DNA of 64,000 nucleotides from Psychromarinibacter halotolerans (GTDB lineage Bacteria > Pseudomonadota > Alphaproteobacteria > Rhodobacterales > Rhodobacteraceae): the NCBI RefSeq assembly GCF_029168315.1, contig NZ_JARGYD010000001.1, positions 62,001-126,000 of the forward strand. Reading direction: 5' to 3'. The position numbers and the translations under genes were made by a program. This document shows positions 37,044 through 45,874 of this stretch, in pieces. The notes under the pieces were generated by a model, which saw nothing but the letters and a program-made list of their open reading frames with translations, did not search any database and was not told the DNA's origin. Within the stretch, counting starts at the first letter, position 1. Every line of letters starts with the position of its first letter.

Positions 37044-38306
37044 TTAGACCGGCGCGACAAGGTGCGCGAAGGAGCCGCAGGCGCGGCCCTCGATCAGGCC
37101 CATCGGGGGAAGGGCGTTGCCCTCGGCGTCCCATGCGTCGAACAGGGGGGTGCCGGTGGCGGACACGGTGGTGGCATAGTGGAACTCGTGCCCCCGGAAC
37201 GCGCCGGACAGGCATCCGCCCCTCGCGGTCAACTGACGGTAGCCGAGGTGGCGCTTGCGCTGGGCAAAGCTGGTGTGCAGGCGCAGAAGGCCGGCCATCC
37301 GATGCGTGGTTCCACTGGCGTCGGTCAGGTGGTCGCCCATCACCATGTAGCCGCCGCATTCGCCATAAATATCAGTGTGCTGCGCGGCGTTCCTCAGGCT
37401 GTCGATAAAAGCCGACGCATTCGCGATCTGCGCGGCGTGCAGTTCCGGGTAGCCGCCCGGAAGGTAGACGCGGTCGGCGTCTGGAACCGGGTCGTTGGCG
37501 AGGGGTGAAAAGAAGGTGATCCTGGACCCGGCGGCAGACCAGTCGCGCAGCAGGTGGGGGTAGATGAAGGTGAAGGCGGCATCGCGGGCGATGGCGATCC
37601 GGCGCGGGGCTGGCGCGGCTGCAAGCGCAGGGGCTTCCGGAAGCGGCCGGGCCAGCGCGGTGATTGCGTCGAGGTCAATGCCCTTGGCCACCGCGTCGGC
37701 GGCGTGATCGAGGAACGCGTCGAGCGCCGGATGCTCGCGGGCCTGCACCAGCCCAAGGTGGCGCTCCGGCAGGGCCAGTTCCGCATCGCGCATCAGCGCG
37801 CCCAGCAGGGGAATGCCCGCCTTTTCAAGCCCGTGGGACAGCATCCTGAGGTGCCGGTCGCTGCCGACGCGGTTCAGGATCACCCCGGCGACCCGGACGT
37901 TCGGATCGGCATGAGCGAAGCCTGCCGCCAGCGGCCCCACCGAATGCGACATGCGGCCCGCGTCGACGACCAGCACCACCGGCAGGTCCAGCATCCGGGC
38001 AAGGTCGGCGGTGGCGCCCGTGCCGTCGGGCGGGGCGCCGTCGAACAGGCCCATCGCGCCTTCGACGATCAGCAAGCCGTCGCCCCGAGCAAGCGCGCGC
38101 ACGCGGTCCGGCGTCATCGACCACGCGTCCAGCGTCATCGAGGGCGCGCCGCAGGCGGCCTCGTGAAACGCGGGGTCGATATAGTCGGGGCCGGATTTCG
38201 CGCCGCGCACCGGGGTGCCACGCCGGTGCAGCGCGCGCAGAAGGCCAAGGGTCAGCGTGGTCTTGCCGCTTCCCGACGCGGGGGCGGACAGGATCAGGCC
38301 GGGCAA
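37044..38306 (-). CDS. cobB: Cobyrinate a,c-diamide synthase
   Basis: The 420-residue protein has an N-terminal P-loop PASGSGKTTLTLGLLRALHRRG and a C-terminal glutamine amidotransferase domain with GECGGYMVMGDHL (Cys nucleophile) and PPMGLIEGRA. It amidates cobyrinate or hydrogenobyrinate at positions a and c using glutamine and ATP. It follows cobA by 38 bases on the same strand. Whether the pathway is the aerobic one depends on genes outside the window; alphaproteobacteria normally use it. Confidence 0.92.
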   Translation of the reverse strand: MPGLILSAPASGSGKTTLTLGLLRALHRRGTPVRGAKSGPDYIDPAFHEAACGAPSMTLDAWSMTPDRVRALARGDGLLIVEGAMGLFDGAPPDGTGATADLARMLDLPVVLVVDAGRMSHSVGPLAAGFAHADPNVRVAGVILNRVGSDRHLRMLSHGLEKAGIPLLGALMRDAELALPERHLGLVQAREHPALDAFLDHAADAVAKGIDLDAITALARPLPEAPALAAAPAPRRIAIARDAAFTFIYPHLLRDWSAAGSRITFFSPLANDPVPDADRVYLPGGYPELHAAQIANASAFIDSLRNAAQHTDIYGECGGYMVMGDHLTDASGTTHRMAGLLRLHTSFAQRKRHLGYRQLTARGGCLSGAFRGHEFHYATTVSATGTPLFDAWDAEGNALPPMGLIEGRACGSFAHLVAPV

Positions 38307-38344
38307 GGAATGTCTTTCATGAACAATGCGCTGCGCATCGAAGC

Positions 38345-39196
38345 TCAGACGGTTTCCGCGGGCAGTCCGCGGTCCAGCGGGTCAAGGTTGCGGGGCGCGG
38401 CCCCGGCCTCGAGCGCCTGCCAGTCCAGCACCTGCCGCATCAGCACGGATCGCCCGACGCAGATGATCGCCGGAGGTTCCATGCCGGATGCGGCGATGTC
38501 GGCCTCCATCGTGCCCAGCGTCGTTTCCAGCACCTGCTGGGCGTCGGTGGTGGCCGAGGTGACCACGGCGCAGGGTTCCGACGCGGGGCGGCCCGCGTCC
38601 AGCAGTGCGCCCGCGATCCGGGCGATGTGCTTCATGCCCATGTAGATCACCAGCACCTGCGATCCTTTCGAGATCGCCTGCCAGTCAAGGCTGGTCGGTG
38701 TCTCGCCCGATTGGTCGTGGCCGGTGACGAAGGTGACCGACTGGTTCACGTCGCGGTGGGTGACGGGGATGCCGGCATAGGCCAGCCCGCCGATCCCGGC
38801 GCTGATGCCGGGGATGATCCGCACCGGCACGCCGTGCTGGATCAGCGTCTGCGCCTCTTCGCCGCCGCGCCCGAACACGAAGGGATCGCCGCCCTTCAGG
38901 CGCAGCACCCGCTTGCCCGCCCGTGCCAGTTCCACGAGGTGAAGCGAGATGTCGCGCTGTTTCGCCGAGGGCTTGCCGCCGCGCTTGCCCGCATAGATCG
39001 CTTCGGCCTGCGGGGCCCAGTCAAGGATCGCCGGTTCGACAAGGGCGTCGTAGACGATCACGTCGGCTTGCTTCATGGCGTTCAGCGTGTGCAGGGTGAC
39101 CAGCCCGGGATCGCCCGGACCGGCGCCGCACAGCCAGACCCAGCCGGGCTTCAGCTCGGGCCAGTCGAAGGATGGAAGGGGCGGCGAGTCGGTCAT
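38345..39196 (-). CDS. cobA: Uroporphyrinogen-III C-methyltransferase (SUMT)
   Basis: The 283-residue enzyme begins WVWLCGAGPGDPGLVTLHTLNAMKQADVIVYDALV, the SUMT signature. It also has GKRGGKPSAKQRDISLHLVELARAGKRVLRLKGGDPFVFGRGGEE with the substrate-binding GGDPFVFGRG loop. It adds methyl groups at C2 and C7 of uroporphyrinogen III to make precorrin-2. It is the first of the cobA-cobB pair; cobK is divergent, 128 bases away. Promoters for both sides must lie in that gap, and I see no cobalamin riboswitch there. Confidence 0.92.
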   Translation of the reverse strand: MTDSPPLPSFDWPELKPGWVWLCGAGPGDPGLVTLHTLNAMKQADVIVYDALVEPAILDWAPQAEAIYAGKRGGKPSAKQRDISLHLVELARAGKRVLRLKGGDPFVFGRGGEEAQTLIQHGVPVRIIPGISAGIGGLAYAGIPVTHRDVNQSVTFVTGHDQSGETPTSLDWQAISKGSQVLVIYMGMKHIARIAGALLDAGRPASEPCAVVTSATTDAQQVLETTLGTMEADIAASGMEPPAIICVGRSVLMRQVLDWQALEAGAAPRNLDPLDRGLPAETV

Positions 39197-39324
39197 GTCC
39201 TTGTTATGCCGTGGCTAAGCGGTTCGGGAAAGCGTGGATTGGCGCGGCGGCGGGGCGGGCCTATAGTCCCGGCGGCATCCGCGCCGGGTGCGGACGGAGG
39301 AGACGGCAAGATGGGACGTGCGGC

Positions 39325-40062
39325 ATGAAGCTGTTGCTGCTGGCCGGAACGGGCGAGGCGCGGCGCATTGCCGAGGCATTGCCCGCAATCGCCGGGGTCG
39401 AGGCGGTCGCCTCGCTGGCGGGCGGCACCCGTGTGCCCGCGACGCTGGGCGTGCCAGTACGGTCTGGCGGGTTCGGCGGGCGGCAGGCGTTCGCGGACTA
39501 TCTTGGGGCGGAAGGCATCGGCGCGGTGCTGGACGCGACGCATCCCTTCGCCATCGACATAACGCGGCGCACGGCCGAGGTCTGCGCCGATCTGGGGCTG
39601 CCCTATGCGCAGGTGCTGCGCCGCGGCTGGACGCCGGGACCGGGCGACCGCTGGACCTTTGTCGACCGCGAGGAACAGGTGGCCGACCTTGTGCCGGACG
39701 GGTCGACCGTGTTCCTTGGCACCGGCACCAAGGGGCTGGAGCGGTTCGCGAACCTGACTGGGCGCGAGGTGATCTGCCGCCGGATCGAGACGCCGGATGC
39801 GCCGTTCCCGTTTCCCGGCGGGCGGTTCCTGCAGGGGCGTCCCCCGTTCAGCGTGGCCGAGGAGGTGGCGCTGTTCACGAAGCTGGGCGTCGACTGGCTG
39901 GTGGTGAAGAACTCGGGCGGGGCGGCCAGCCGGTCCAAGCTGGACGCGGCGCGGGATCTCGGGCTGCCGGTGGCCTTGCTGAACCGGCCCGCACAGCCCG
40001 CCGCGACCCGGTTCGAGACCGAGGCCGAGGCGCTGGAATGGGTCAGGAGGCTGGCGGCATGA
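39325..40062 (+). CDS. cobK: Precorrin-6A/cobalt-precorrin-6A reductase
   Basis: The 245-residue protein begins MKLLLLAGTGEARRIAEAL, the nucleotide-binding start of CobK. It continues with VLDATHPFAIDITRRTAEVCADLGLPYAQVLRRGW and VFLGTGTKGLERF. It reduces a precorrin-6A double bond with NADPH. The start at 39325 is chosen from the family. Its stop overlaps the ATG of the glycosylase gene by four bases, an unusual partner. It lies divergent from cobA, so the corrin genes form a split cluster. Confidence 0.92.
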   Translation: MKLLLLAGTGEARRIAEALPAIAGVEAVASLAGGTRVPATLGVPVRSGGFGGRQAFADYLGAEGIGAVLDATHPFAIDITRRTAEVCADLGLPYAQVLRRGWTPGPGDRWTFVDREEQVADLVPDGSTVFLGTGTKGLERFANLTGREVICRRIETPDAPFPFPGGRFLQGRPPFSVAEEVALFTKLGVDWLVVKNSGGAASRSKLDAARDLGLPVALLNRPAQPAATRFETEAEALEWVRRLAA

Positions 40063-40688
40063 TCGGACGCATCATCGAGACACCGGACTGCGTGGCAGAG
40101 GGGGCAGAGTACCTTGCCCGGATCGAGCCCCGGTTCGCGGCGGCGCTGGAACAGACCGGGCCGCTGCCGTTGCGGCGCAAGAAGGACGGCTTTGAACCGT
40201 TGCTGTCGGCCATCGTCAGCCAGCAGGTCAGCGTGGCGGCGGCGAACGCGATCTGGCGGCGGCTGCGCGACGCGAAGCTGACCGGCCCGCGCAAGATCCT
40301 GTGGGCCACCGACGACGAGCTGCGTGCCTGCGGGCTGTCGCGGCAGAAGATCCGCTATGCCCGTGCGCTGGCCGAGGCGCGGATCAATTTCAAGGACTTG
40401 CGCGGCGTTCCTGACGAAGACGTCGTGACCCGGCTGGTCGAGGTTCCCGGTGTCGGGCGCTGGACGGCAGAGATTTACGCCATGTTCTCGTTGGGGCGGG
40501 CGGACGTGTTCGCGCCTGCGGACCTTGCGCTTCAGGAATCTGCCCGGATTCTGTTCGAAACCGACGCCCGGCCGACCGAGAAACAGCTTCGGCAGATGGC
40601 AGAGCCGTGGGCGCCGTGGCGCGCGGTTGCGGCACGGCTGCTGTGGGCCTACTACCATGTGGCGAAAGACAGGGAAGGTATCCGGTAA
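40059..40688 (+). CDS. alkA: DNA-3-methyladenine glycosylase, AlkA-like
   Basis: The 209-residue protein is an HhH-GPD base-excision glycosylase: LVEVPGVGRWTAEIYAMFSLG is the helix-hairpin-helix (about 127-146), and Asp155 in PADLAL is the catalytic aspartate. It removes alkylated purines from DNA. It lacks iron-sulfur cysteines, unlike MutY or Nth. It is shorter than E. coli AlkA, without that enzyme's N-terminal domain. Its ATG overlaps cobK by four bases and its TAA shares a base with the next ATG (TAATG), so three genes are coupled. Confidence 0.88.
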   Translation: MIGRIIETPDCVAEGAEYLARIEPRFAAALEQTGPLPLRRKKDGFEPLLSAIVSQQVSVAAANAIWRRLRDAKLTGPRKILWATDDELRACGLSRQKIRYARALAEARINFKDLRGVPDEDVVTRLVEVPGVGRWTAEIYAMFSLGRADVFAPADLALQESARILFETDARPTEKQLRQMAEPWAPWRAVAARLLWAYYHVAKDREGIR

Positions 40689-41347
40689 TGCGCGAACTCA
40701 ACAGCGGGCGCCGCGCGGCGGCCTCGGGGCAGACGAAATCGGTGGTGGTGTTCCTGCACGGCTATGGCGCGGACGGAAACGACCTGCTGGGGCTGGCCGA
40801 TCCGCTGGCAGAGCACATGCCTGACACGGTCTTCGTCGCGCCGGATGCGCCCGAGAAATGCGTGAACAACCCGATGGGATACCAGTGGTTCCCGATCCCG
40901 TGGCTTGACGGGTCGTCCGAGGCGGCAGCGGCCGCGTCGATGGCGCAGTCGGCCGAGGATCTGAACGCCTTTCTGGACAAGGTGATCGCGGACGAGGGTA
41001 TCACGCCCGCGCAGCTTTTGCTGCTTGGGTTCTCGCAGGGGACGATGATGAGCCTGCACGTCGCGCCGCGCCGGGACGAGGCGTTCGCCGGCGTGGTCGG
41101 GTTCTCGGGGCGGCTGTTGCAGCCCGAGACGCTGGAGGCCGAGTTGAAATCGAAGATGCCGGTGCTGTTGATCCACGGCGATCAGGACGAGGTGGTGCCG
41201 CCGCAATCGCTGAACGAAGCGGGCAACGCGCTGCAGGCCGCCGGGTTCGAGGTGTACGCGCATGTCTCGAAGGGGACCGGCCACGGCATCGCACCGGACG
41301 GGCTGTCGGTGGCGCTGGCCTTCATGCGGGATCGCCTGCCGGGCTAA
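40688..41347 (+). CDS. Phospholipase/carboxylesterase family alpha/beta hydrolase
   Basis: The 219-residue enzyme shows the oxyanion region VVFLHGYGADGND and the triad Ser116 in LGFSQG, Asp165 in IHGDQDEVV and His199 in GTGHGI. This fits the acyl-protein thioesterase/carboxylesterase type II family (YpfH/EstB). The physiological ester is unknown. It starts within the alkA stop codon (TAATG). Start chosen as MRELNSGRRA, matching the family length. Confidence 0.88.
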   Translation: MRELNSGRRAAASGQTKSVVVFLHGYGADGNDLLGLADPLAEHMPDTVFVAPDAPEKCVNNPMGYQWFPIPWLDGSSEAAAAASMAQSAEDLNAFLDKVIADEGITPAQLLLLGFSQGTMMSLHVAPRRDEAFAGVVGFSGRLLQPETLEAELKSKMPVLLIHGDQDEVVPPQSLNEAGNALQAAGFEVYAHVSKGTGHGIAPDGLSVALAFMRDRLPG

Positions 41348-41481
41348 GGCCGCCCGAACAGGGTGCCGCCTCTGTGGCAATTTGCGCACGTCACCCGCGC
41401 CCCGTGCCGGACACAGCTTTGTGCGGGGGCGCCGGTGCTGCATAATGTCCTGAAAACAATGCAATCGCATGAGGAGCAGTC

Positions 41482-43119
41482 ATGCGTCGTGATCTTAACA
41501 GTTTCCTCCGCCGCGGGGCGGCCTTTCTGGCGCTGTGCACCGGCCTGACCGGCGCGGCGCAGGCCCAGCCGTTCGAGCCGGGCTATGCCCCGCTGGAAGG
41601 CGACATCTACGAAGTGCCCGGCATCGCGGTCGCCGACACCATGCCCAAGGGGACGTGGCAGGGCCACATCGGTCAGTTGATGGCGGATCGCGGCAACGCG
41701 GGCGGGACCGGGAAACAGCTGTATTTCTACGGCATCGACGTGGCGACGAGCGACCGGCTTCAGTTCGGCGTCGAGTACACCCGCCACGCCGACCCGGCGG
41801 TCATCGCCGGGGTCGAGGGCAGCCTGAAGTTTCAGGCGCTTAGCTTCCACGGCAAGTACAAGATCGCCGAGTTCAACGGGTTCACCGTCTCGGCGCGGGC
41901 CGCGGGTGGCTATTTCTACTTTTCGTCGGACTACTACGACACCAACACCGACGGCCACGACCAATGGGCCGCGTCGTTCCATCTGCCGGTCAGCTATGAG
42001 ATTTCGCCGCGCCTGACGTTCCACCTTACGCCCGGCGTCACCGTCTACCCGGACGAGCTGAAGGGCAGGGAGTTCTACGGCGTCGTGCCCAGCCTTGGCG
42101 CGGGCGCGACCCTCCGGGCGTCGGAGCGGCTGGCGTTCTACGGCAGCGTGAACATGCCGTTCGGCGACTCGGGCAACACGGTGATGTCGGACGGATCGGT
42201 CGACAACGTGCCGATCTGGACCGTCGGCGGGCGGTATCTTGTGTCGCCGCAGGTGGCGCTGGACGTGTACCTGACCAACGGGTTCGGGACCACGCCGCTG
42301 ACCGAGATCCAGGCGTTCATCCCCGACGGGGAAGAGCCGGTGCTGGGGTTCCAGATGACCTATACGCCCGGTCACGCGCCGAACTACCGGTCGAACTATC
42401 GTGGCATCCGCCCGCTGACCGAGCGCGAGCGGCATTTGCAGTTCCGCGGCCTGACGCTGGCGTCGGCCGATACGCTTGATCCGGGCATGGTGCTGCTGAC
42501 CGGCGCTTATGGCACCGACGATCACGCCAGCTTCGGCGGCGTCTTCGCGCCGACCTACGACATGGAGATCGGGTACTACGTCGAGCGTCTGTCGGACGAC
42601 GGCAGCCGCAGCGGCGACCGCACCGTGGGCCGCGAGCGCGAGGAGCGTTACATGGCCGTCGGCAAGCTGCGGTTCATGGATCAGAACAACGGCAGCCCGT
42701 TCTCGATGTCGGCCAACGTGCAGGCGGGGCGCGAGTTCGTGACCCGGTTCGGCGTGTTCTACGCAAGCCTTCCGATGTCCTACAAGTTCGCCAACGGGCT
42801 GGCCGTGACCGCCGAGCCGAAGGCGGCGGGCTTCAGCGACGAGCGCCTTGTCGGGCTGGGGCTGGGGGCCAATTACGAGCTGTGGCGCGGGCTGGAGGTC
42901 ATCGCCGAGGTGACGCCGATGTCCGGCGGCGACGATCCGACGTGGTCGCTTGGCGCGCGCTATCACGTTCCGGACAGTTCGATCAGCTTCGAGGCGCAGG
43001 CGACCAACACGATCGGCAACTACGGCGTCGGCACGATGATCGCGCAGGACGAGGTGCGCTATTCGGTCGGCGTGAACGTCGCGCTGGATGCCGGGCGGTT
43101 CTGGGAAAAGCTGTTCTAG
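41482..43119 (+). CDS. YjbH-like outer membrane beta-barrel protein
   Basis: The 545-residue protein has a signal peptide (about residues 1-27, ending GAAQA) followed by alternating strands with many Tyr/Phe/Gly residues. It ends in a Phe after EKLF, the usual barrel assembly signal. It has the general look of large outer membrane barrels such as YjbH or related LPS/polysaccharide-export proteins, but I see no decisive motif. Ribosome site GAGGAG precedes the ATG. It stands alone and ends at a strong terminator. Function unknown. Confidence 0.7.
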   Translation: MRRDLNSFLRRGAAFLALCTGLTGAAQAQPFEPGYAPLEGDIYEVPGIAVADTMPKGTWQGHIGQLMADRGNAGGTGKQLYFYGIDVATSDRLQFGVEYTRHADPAVIAGVEGSLKFQALSFHGKYKIAEFNGFTVSARAAGGYFYFSSDYYDTNTDGHDQWAASFHLPVSYEISPRLTFHLTPGVTVYPDELKGREFYGVVPSLGAGATLRASERLAFYGSVNMPFGDSGNTVMSDGSVDNVPIWTVGGRYLVSPQVALDVYLTNGFGTTPLTEIQAFIPDGEEPVLGFQMTYTPGHAPNYRSNYRGIRPLTERERHLQFRGLTLASADTLDPGMVLLTGAYGTDDHASFGGVFAPTYDMEIGYYVERLSDDGSRSGDRTVGREREERYMAVGKLRFMDQNNGSPFSMSANVQAGREFVTRFGVFYASLPMSYKFANGLAVTAEPKAAGFSDERLVGLGLGANYELWRGLEVIAEVTPMSGGDDPTWSLGARYHVPDSSISFEAQATNTIGNYGVGTMIAQDEVRYSVGVNVALDAGRFWEKLF

Positions 43120-43163
43120 GCCGCCGGTCGATACCGTCCTGACATTGCTGCATTTCACCGAAG

Positions 43164-43190
43164 CGGGCGCATCACGGATGCGCCCGTTTT
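43164..43190 (+). terminator. Rho-independent terminator
   Basis: A nine-base stem (43164-43172 with 43178-43186) with a five-base loop is followed by TTTT, 44 bases after the barrel protein stop. Confidence 0.85.
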
Positions 43191-43393
43191 CGCATTGCCC
43201 GTTTCATGGGCGACGCCAAGGTTCGAAATGTCATATCCCTGTCGCTTAGGCGAATTAACCAGCCTTCAGCGGTACTGCATCTAGCGGGACTTGCCAGGTC
43301 GGTAACGCCATATATAGTCAACGTGTAGCTGGGGCGGTTTCCCCGCTCTGGGGCCACGATATTGGGCAGACCGGGCGGAGACGGAGTCGCAGA

Positions 43394-43978
43394 ATGCACG
43401 CGGATTTCAGGACGAGTTTCGTAAGGGAGCCGAACTCCCTCAGGCACCATCCGGCGTTGGTGCTTAACGCGGACTATCGTCCGCTTTCCTACTACCCCCT
43501 CTCGCTGTGGCCGTGGCAAGAGGCGGTGAAGGCGGCCTTCCTTGACCGGGTGGATATCGTGGCGGAGTACGACCAAGTGGTTCGCAGCCCGTCGACCGAG
43601 ATCCGAATACCGTCGGTGGTGGTGCTGAAAGATTACGTAAAACCCCAAAAGCGCGTGGCCTTCACGCGCTTTAATCTTTTCTTGAGGGACGAATTCAGCT
43701 GCCAGTACTGCGGCTCGCGCGGCGATCTGACCTTCGACCACGTCGTGCCGCGGGCGCGGGGCGGGGTGACCAGCTGGGAGAACGTGGTCGCGGCCTGTTC
43801 GCCCTGTAACCTGAAGAAGGGCTCGAAAAGCCTGCGTCAGGTCAGCATGAACCTGCGCAAGACGCCGCGCCAGCCCGGCGCGGAAGAGCTGCGCAACATG
43901 GGCCGCCGGTTCCCGCCCAACCACCTGCACGACACCTGGATCGACTTTCTCTACTGGGATGCCGAACTAGAGGCCTGA
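43394..43978 (+). CDS. HNH endonuclease family protein
   Basis: The 194-residue protein carries an HNH nuclease motif: CQYCGSRGDLTFDHVVPRARGG with the paired cysteines and catalytic His, then NVVAACSPCNLKKGSK with the second CxxC zinc pair. The N-terminal half (HHPALVLNADYRPLSYYPLSLWPW) is shared by a family of chromosomal HNH proteins in alphaproteobacteria that are not linked to restriction systems or phages. It may nick or cut DNA or RNA; the biological role is unknown. It is just upstream of the tRNA-Leu gene on the same strand. Confidence 0.88.
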   Translation: MHADFRTSFVREPNSLRHHPALVLNADYRPLSYYPLSLWPWQEAVKAAFLDRVDIVAEYDQVVRSPSTEIRIPSVVVLKDYVKPQKRVAFTRFNLFLRDEFSCQYCGSRGDLTFDHVVPRARGGVTSWENVVAACSPCNLKKGSKSLRQVSMNLRKTPRQPGAEELRNMGRRFPPNHLHDTWIDFLYWDAELEA

Positions 43979-44023
43979 TTCCCTCTTACCAAGCCGCCCG
44001 CGCTTTGCTAGAAGCGCGCCCGT

Positions 44024-44107
44024 GCGGGTGTGGCGGAACTGGTAGACGCACCAGATTTAGGTTCTGGCGCCTTTGGCGTGGGGGTTCGAGTCCCTTCACC
44101 CGCACCA
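44024..44107 (+). tRNA. tRNA-Leu(UAG)
   Basis: The 84-base class II tRNA has acceptor arms GCGGGTG and CACCCGC with a discriminator A and encoded CCA (44105-44107). The anticodon stem CCAGA/TCTGG holds loop TTTAGGT, giving anticodon UAG, which reads CUA and CUG leucine codons. The long variable arm (CGCCTTTGGCG) and the T-loop GGTTCGAGTCC are clear. Confidence 0.97.
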
Positions 44108-44257
44108 CTTCATTCCCCTTTCGGTTGGACCGTGACGCCGCCACGGCGCGCCCTGTTGTGCGCGCGGGCGACCGTCAAATTGTCCGGCGCGTATCCAAGT
44201 AATTCCGCATTGTCCTGCTACGATCCCGCAAAGGTCTGAGAAATACCGGGAACCCGA

Positions 44258-44437
44258 ATGCGCGGCGGCTGTCGGAACTGCGAGCACTCTCCTGCGGATC
44301 AGGCAGGAACGTGTCCCCAATGTGGTACGCGCGGACGGCGTCTGTTCAATCTGCTTCTTTCGGTCGTGAATGATGCTGTGATCGCGTTGGTCGTCGTGAT
44401 GGCTTTACTTGCCTTGATCGGCGCGCTGTTGAACTGA
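44258..44437 (+). CDS. Zinc-ribbon membrane microprotein
   Basis: A 59-codon frame encodes a zinc-ribbon-like N-terminus with two CxxC pairs (CRNC at residues 5-8 and CPQC at 19-22), an Arg-rich linker, and one hydrophobic segment (about residues 38-57). It predicts a small membrane-anchored zinc-binding protein. No strong ribosome site is seen, only GGGAA ten bases upstream. Its stop is 70 bases before the next gene. It is too short for most gene callers; the intact motif pairs and membrane span argue for a real gene. Function unknown. Confidence 0.55.
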   Translation: MRGGCRNCEHSPADQAGTCPQCGTRGRRLFNLLLSVVNDAVIALVVVMALLALIGALLN

Positions 44438-44506
44438 ACCGCATTGCACGCGTTATGTATTGCAGGCATCAAGCTGTTTACGCCTGAAGCGGAGGGGACG
44501 GGTGAC

Positions 44507-45178
44507 ATGATGAAGACGATTACGGCCAGCGACGGCCATACGCTTGAGTGCTGGTTCCAACCGGCCGAGGGGACGCCGCGTGGCGGGCTGGTGATCCTTC
44601 AAGAGATTTTTGGCGTGACCGAGCAGCTGAAAAGCGTCGCGCGCCGCTATGCCGCGTTGGGGTTCGAGGTTGCGATCCCGGCTCTGTTCGACCGGCAGCG
44701 GACGGGCGCGGTCGTCGCGTTCGACGATATCGCCACCGCGCGTAGCCTGATGCAGGGTGCCGATCCCGCCAAGGCGATGCTGGACATCGACGCGGCCGTC
44801 TCGGCGCTGGCAGATCAGGGCAAGGCGCCCGCGCTTCGGGTGGCCGTGATGGGCTTTTGTTGGGGTGGCGGGCTTGCCGTGCGCGCGGCGCAAGAGCTGA
44901 ACATCGCCGGTGCGGTGGTGTTCTACGGCACGCGACTGCCCGCTTATTTCGGAACGCCCGTGCGGGCGCCGGTGCAGGGGCATTTCGGCGAAAGCGACGA
45001 TCACACCCCCGCCGACGTGTTGGAAGCCGCGCAGGCGGAATGGCCGGAGCTTGAGGTCTTTCTTTATCCGGCGGGCCACGCCTTTGCCAACGAAGAGCGC
45101 CCGCAGGCCCACGACCCCGAGGCGACCGCCGTCGCGCACGAGCGCAGCGCGGCCTTTCTGGCGCGTGTCACTGGCTAG
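44507..45178 (+). CDS. Dienelactone hydrolase family protein
   Basis: The 223-residue alpha/beta hydrolase has Cys118 in VMGFCWGGG as nucleophile, with Asp164 or Asp165 in GESDDHTP and His191 in PAGHAF completing the triad, as in carboxymethylenebutenolidase. The N-terminal GGLVILQEIFGVTEQLKSVARRYAALGFEVAIPAL is typical. It may hydrolyse dienelactones in chlorocatechol-type routes or another lactone; no such pathway is in the window. GGAGGGG precedes the start; ATGs at 44507 and 44510 are both possible. It converges with the kinase gene, stops overlapping by four bases. Confidence 0.88.
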   Translation: MMKTITASDGHTLECWFQPAEGTPRGGLVILQEIFGVTEQLKSVARRYAALGFEVAIPALFDRQRTGAVVAFDDIATARSLMQGADPAKAMLDIDAAVSALADQGKAPALRVAVMGFCWGGGLAVRAAQELNIAGAVVFYGTRLPAYFGTPVRAPVQGHFGESDDHTPADVLEAAQAEWPELEVFLYPAGHAFANEERPQAHDPEATAVAHERSAAFLARVTG

Positions 45179-45807
45179 GCGTTGAGTATCCGGTAGTCCG
45201 CGTCGCGGCTTCGCTCCAGCACGAGACGGGCGTTCGGAAGGTCGTTGCCTTCCATCTTCGTCTCGAAGTCGTCCGGGGCCAGTGCCTTCCAGCGGTCGGT
45301 CAGCCGGGCCTTCAACGTGTCATAGGGCACGTCGAGGAACACTGTGGTGTCGAACTGCGATGCCAGCGCGTCCCACGGCGGGTCCTGCAGCAGCAGGTAG
45401 TTCCCTTCGACCACGATGTGGCGCACCGATTGCGGGATGATGCGGGCGGCGTTGCGCGACGTCTCGATCGCGCGGTCGAACACGGGGACGGCGATCTCGG
45501 GTTCGGCATTGGCGCGCAGGCGGCCCAGCATATGCGCAAAGCCCGCCACGTCGAACGTATGCGGCGCGCCCTTGCGCGGACGCCAGCCACGGGCGTTCAG
45601 GATCATGTCGTCGTAGTGGAAGCCGTCCATCGGGAAAACCGCCGCGCTGTCGGGCTGGTCCGCGTTCAGCATCTCGGCCAGCCGGTCGGCCACGGTCGAC
45701 TTGCCCGCGCCGGGCGGGCCAGCGATGGCGGTCAGGGTGCGGGTTGCGCCGTCGTTCGCCCGGATCAGGCCGGGCAGGTCGGCGATGTCGATGATCTTGC
45801 TGTCCAT
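45175..45807 (-). CDS. P-loop kinase, uridine kinase/FrcK-like
   Basis: The roughly 210-residue protein has a Walker A GPPGAGKST (about residue 32 in the longest form) and the family pattern FPMDGFHYDDMIL. A lid with RDADYRILNA and VVEGNYLLLQDPPW is also present, as in the nucleoside/nucleotide kinase-like proteins that include FrcK of Sinorhizobium, linked to fructose uptake. It presumably phosphorylates a small substrate with ATP. It is the last gene of the mannosylfructose cluster, 61 to 67 bases after mfpsA, so a fructose- or mannose-related kinase fits. The start may be 45807 or 45813. Confidence 0.78.
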   Translation of the reverse strand: MDSKIIDIADLPGLIRANDGATRTLTAIAGPPGAGKSTVADRLAEMLNADQPDSAAVFPMDGFHYDDMILNARGWRPRKGAPHTFDVAGFAHMLGRLRANAEPEIAVPVFDRAIETSRNAARIIPQSVRHIVVEGNYLLLQDPPWDALASQFDTTVFLDVPYDTLKARLTDRWKALAPDDFETKMEGNDLPNARLVLERSRDADYRILNA

Positions 45808-45874
45808 GGCCAAGTTCTAGCCGGGCGCCGCCGTTGCGGCAATCGCCCGGTCTGCGTGCTTGGGGCCCGGTCGC

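Noticed and set aside
41344..41400. A minus-strand CANCH (CxxCH haem-like) motif with a short C-terminal frame
   Set aside because: Only a short Cys-containing end is present with no start, ribosome site or signal peptide in frame; the strand is antisense to the intergenic and 5' end of the barrel gene.
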